Origin: Planctomycetota bacterium
GTDB lineage: Bacteria; Planctomycetota; Planctomycetia; Planctomycetales; Planctomycetaceae
DNA: 35,355 nucleotides
Reading direction: 5' to 3'
NCBI GenBank assembly: GCA_024277145.1
Contig: JAJRVU010000195.1
Location: 1-35,355 of the forward strand
A model generated the notes under the pieces. The model had not been told where the DNA came from. It worked only from the letters and a program-made list of their open reading frames with translations, and did no database searches. The translations under genes and the position numbers were made by a program. This document shows positions 34,805 to 35,355 of the stretch, piece by piece. Position 1 is the first letter of the stretch. Each line of letters begins with the position of its first letter.

Positions 34805-35355
34805 ATGTCAACAGATTCTCTAACACCATTATTAATGCTTCATCCTACAGATAATATTGCGATAGCAAGATCTGATGTTCCAGCGGGAATGACAATCCAG
34901 TTTGAATCGGAAAAAATTGAAATCACCACCTTACAGGAAATTGGATTAGGCCATAAAGTTGCATGTAAAGATATTCCTGAAGGGTCACCTGTTTATAAAT
35001 TCGGACAGGTCATCGGCTTTACAATACGTGCCGTTAAAAAAGGGGAATGGGTTCATGAACACAACCTGACGATAGGAGAGTTGGACCAGAATTATTCAAT
35101 CGGAACAGAAATTCCGCCGGAACCGGAACCAATTAAAGGAAAAACGTTTGCAGGTTATCGCAGGAAGAATGGGAAGGCAGGAACTCGAAATTATCTTGCT
35201 GTCGTCAGTACGGTGAACTGCTCTGCAACAGCATCGCGAATGATTACGGACCAGCTACAAAAACTGGTTGAGAAACAATTTCCTAATATAGATGGTGTCA
35301 TCCCGATTGTGCATCAGGGTGGTTGCGCATTTGGTCATGATGGTGAAGATCATAA
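34805..35355 (+). CDS. Altronate dehydratase / galactarate dehydratase family (UxaA/GarD), 3' end missing
   Basis: The frame runs from ATG 34805 past the window edge; 183 residues are visible. Residues about 10-95 are a SAF domain (NIAIARSDVPAGMTIQF, LGHKVACKDIPEGSPVYKFGQVIG, WVHEHNL). After a linker (PPEPEPIKG) the catalytic domain begins with FAGYRRKNGKAGTRNYLAVV, STVNCSAT and HQGGCAFG, all typical of UxaA/GarD. These iron-dependent enzymes remove water from altronate, galactarate or related sugar acids to give keto-deoxy acids. Which sugar acid is used cannot be told; a fused SAF plus catalytic layout fits altronate dehydratase. The upstream 266 bp, shared with the divergent ceramidase-like gene, hold no clear promoter and no strong ribosome binding site. 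Confidence 0.93.
   Translation, partial: MSTDSLTPLLMLHPTDNIAIARSDVPAGMTIQFESEKIEITTLQEIGLGHKVACKDIPEGSPVYKFGQVIGFTIRAVKKGEWVHEHNLTIGELDQNYSIGTEIPPEPEPIKGKTFAGYRRKNGKAGTRNYLAVVSTVNCSATASRMITDQLQKLVEKQFPNIDGVIPIVHQGGCAFGHDGEDH

Overview
The window looks like chromosomal DNA from a low-GC (AT-rich) member of the Planctomycetes, order Planctomycetales. The evidence is the combination of lineage-typical families: a Pirellula/Verrucomicrobium-type CxxCH cytochrome fused to a dehydrogenase-like propeller, a PSCyt1/PSCyt2/PSD1 protein paired with a Tat-exported DUF1501 protein, a BBP7 beta-barrel protein, an Alg_export-type porin, a sulfatase, a DUF1080 protein and a neutral-ceramidase-like protein. 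Spacing is loose: several intergenic stretches exceed 500 bp. Ribosome binding sites are often weak. No phage, insertion sequence, CRISPR array, tRNA or rRNA is visible.

Layout. 1-1242 is the 3' part of a conserved planctomycete protein on the + strand. 1276-11769 is a run of six minus-strand genes, nearly all for exported proteins: CocE/NonD hydrolase, endonuclease/exonuclease/phosphatase-fold protein (the one without a signal peptide), lipoprotein, PVC-type cytochrome, arylsulfatase-like sulfatase and sialidase-like protein. A cluster of palindromic REP-like units lies between the last two. 12466-15052 holds an orphan BlaI/MecI-type repressor, a 0.6 kb gene-free stretch with a foldable 111-nt element and a 16-bp tandem repeat, a DUF2062 membrane protein and a PfkB sugar kinase. 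15090-21369 holds an exported protein of unknown function, a porin with a cysteine-rich N-terminus, an M20 peptidase (acetylornithine deacetylase-like) and the BBP7 protein. 21446-26168 is the DUF1501 / PSD1-cytochrome pair. 26718-35355 holds a Gly-rich exported protein, a lipoprotein, DAHP synthase (aroF), a DUF1080 protein, a GGDEF diguanylate cyclase, a second REP-like cluster, a ceramidase-like protein and the start of an altronate dehydratase-type enzyme (UxaA/GarD family).

How the genes may work together. Most products act in the envelope or outside the cell. Sulfatase, sialidase-like, DUF1080, PSD1/DUF1501, PVC cytochrome, ceramidase-like and UxaA-type proteins fit a lifestyle of breaking down sulfated or acidic glycans, with the porin and BBP7 protein as outer-membrane components. 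This is inferred from families and neighbourhood. Only aroF, the PfkB kinase, the M20 enzyme and the UxaA-type enzyme look like cytoplasmic metabolism, and only the BlaI homologue and the GGDEF protein are obvious regulators.

The least explained parts are non-coding: the foldable element at 12940-13050, the adjacent 16-bp repeat array at 13192-13290, and the two GTAG-headed palindrome clusters just past the stop codons of the sulfatase and ceramidase-like genes.
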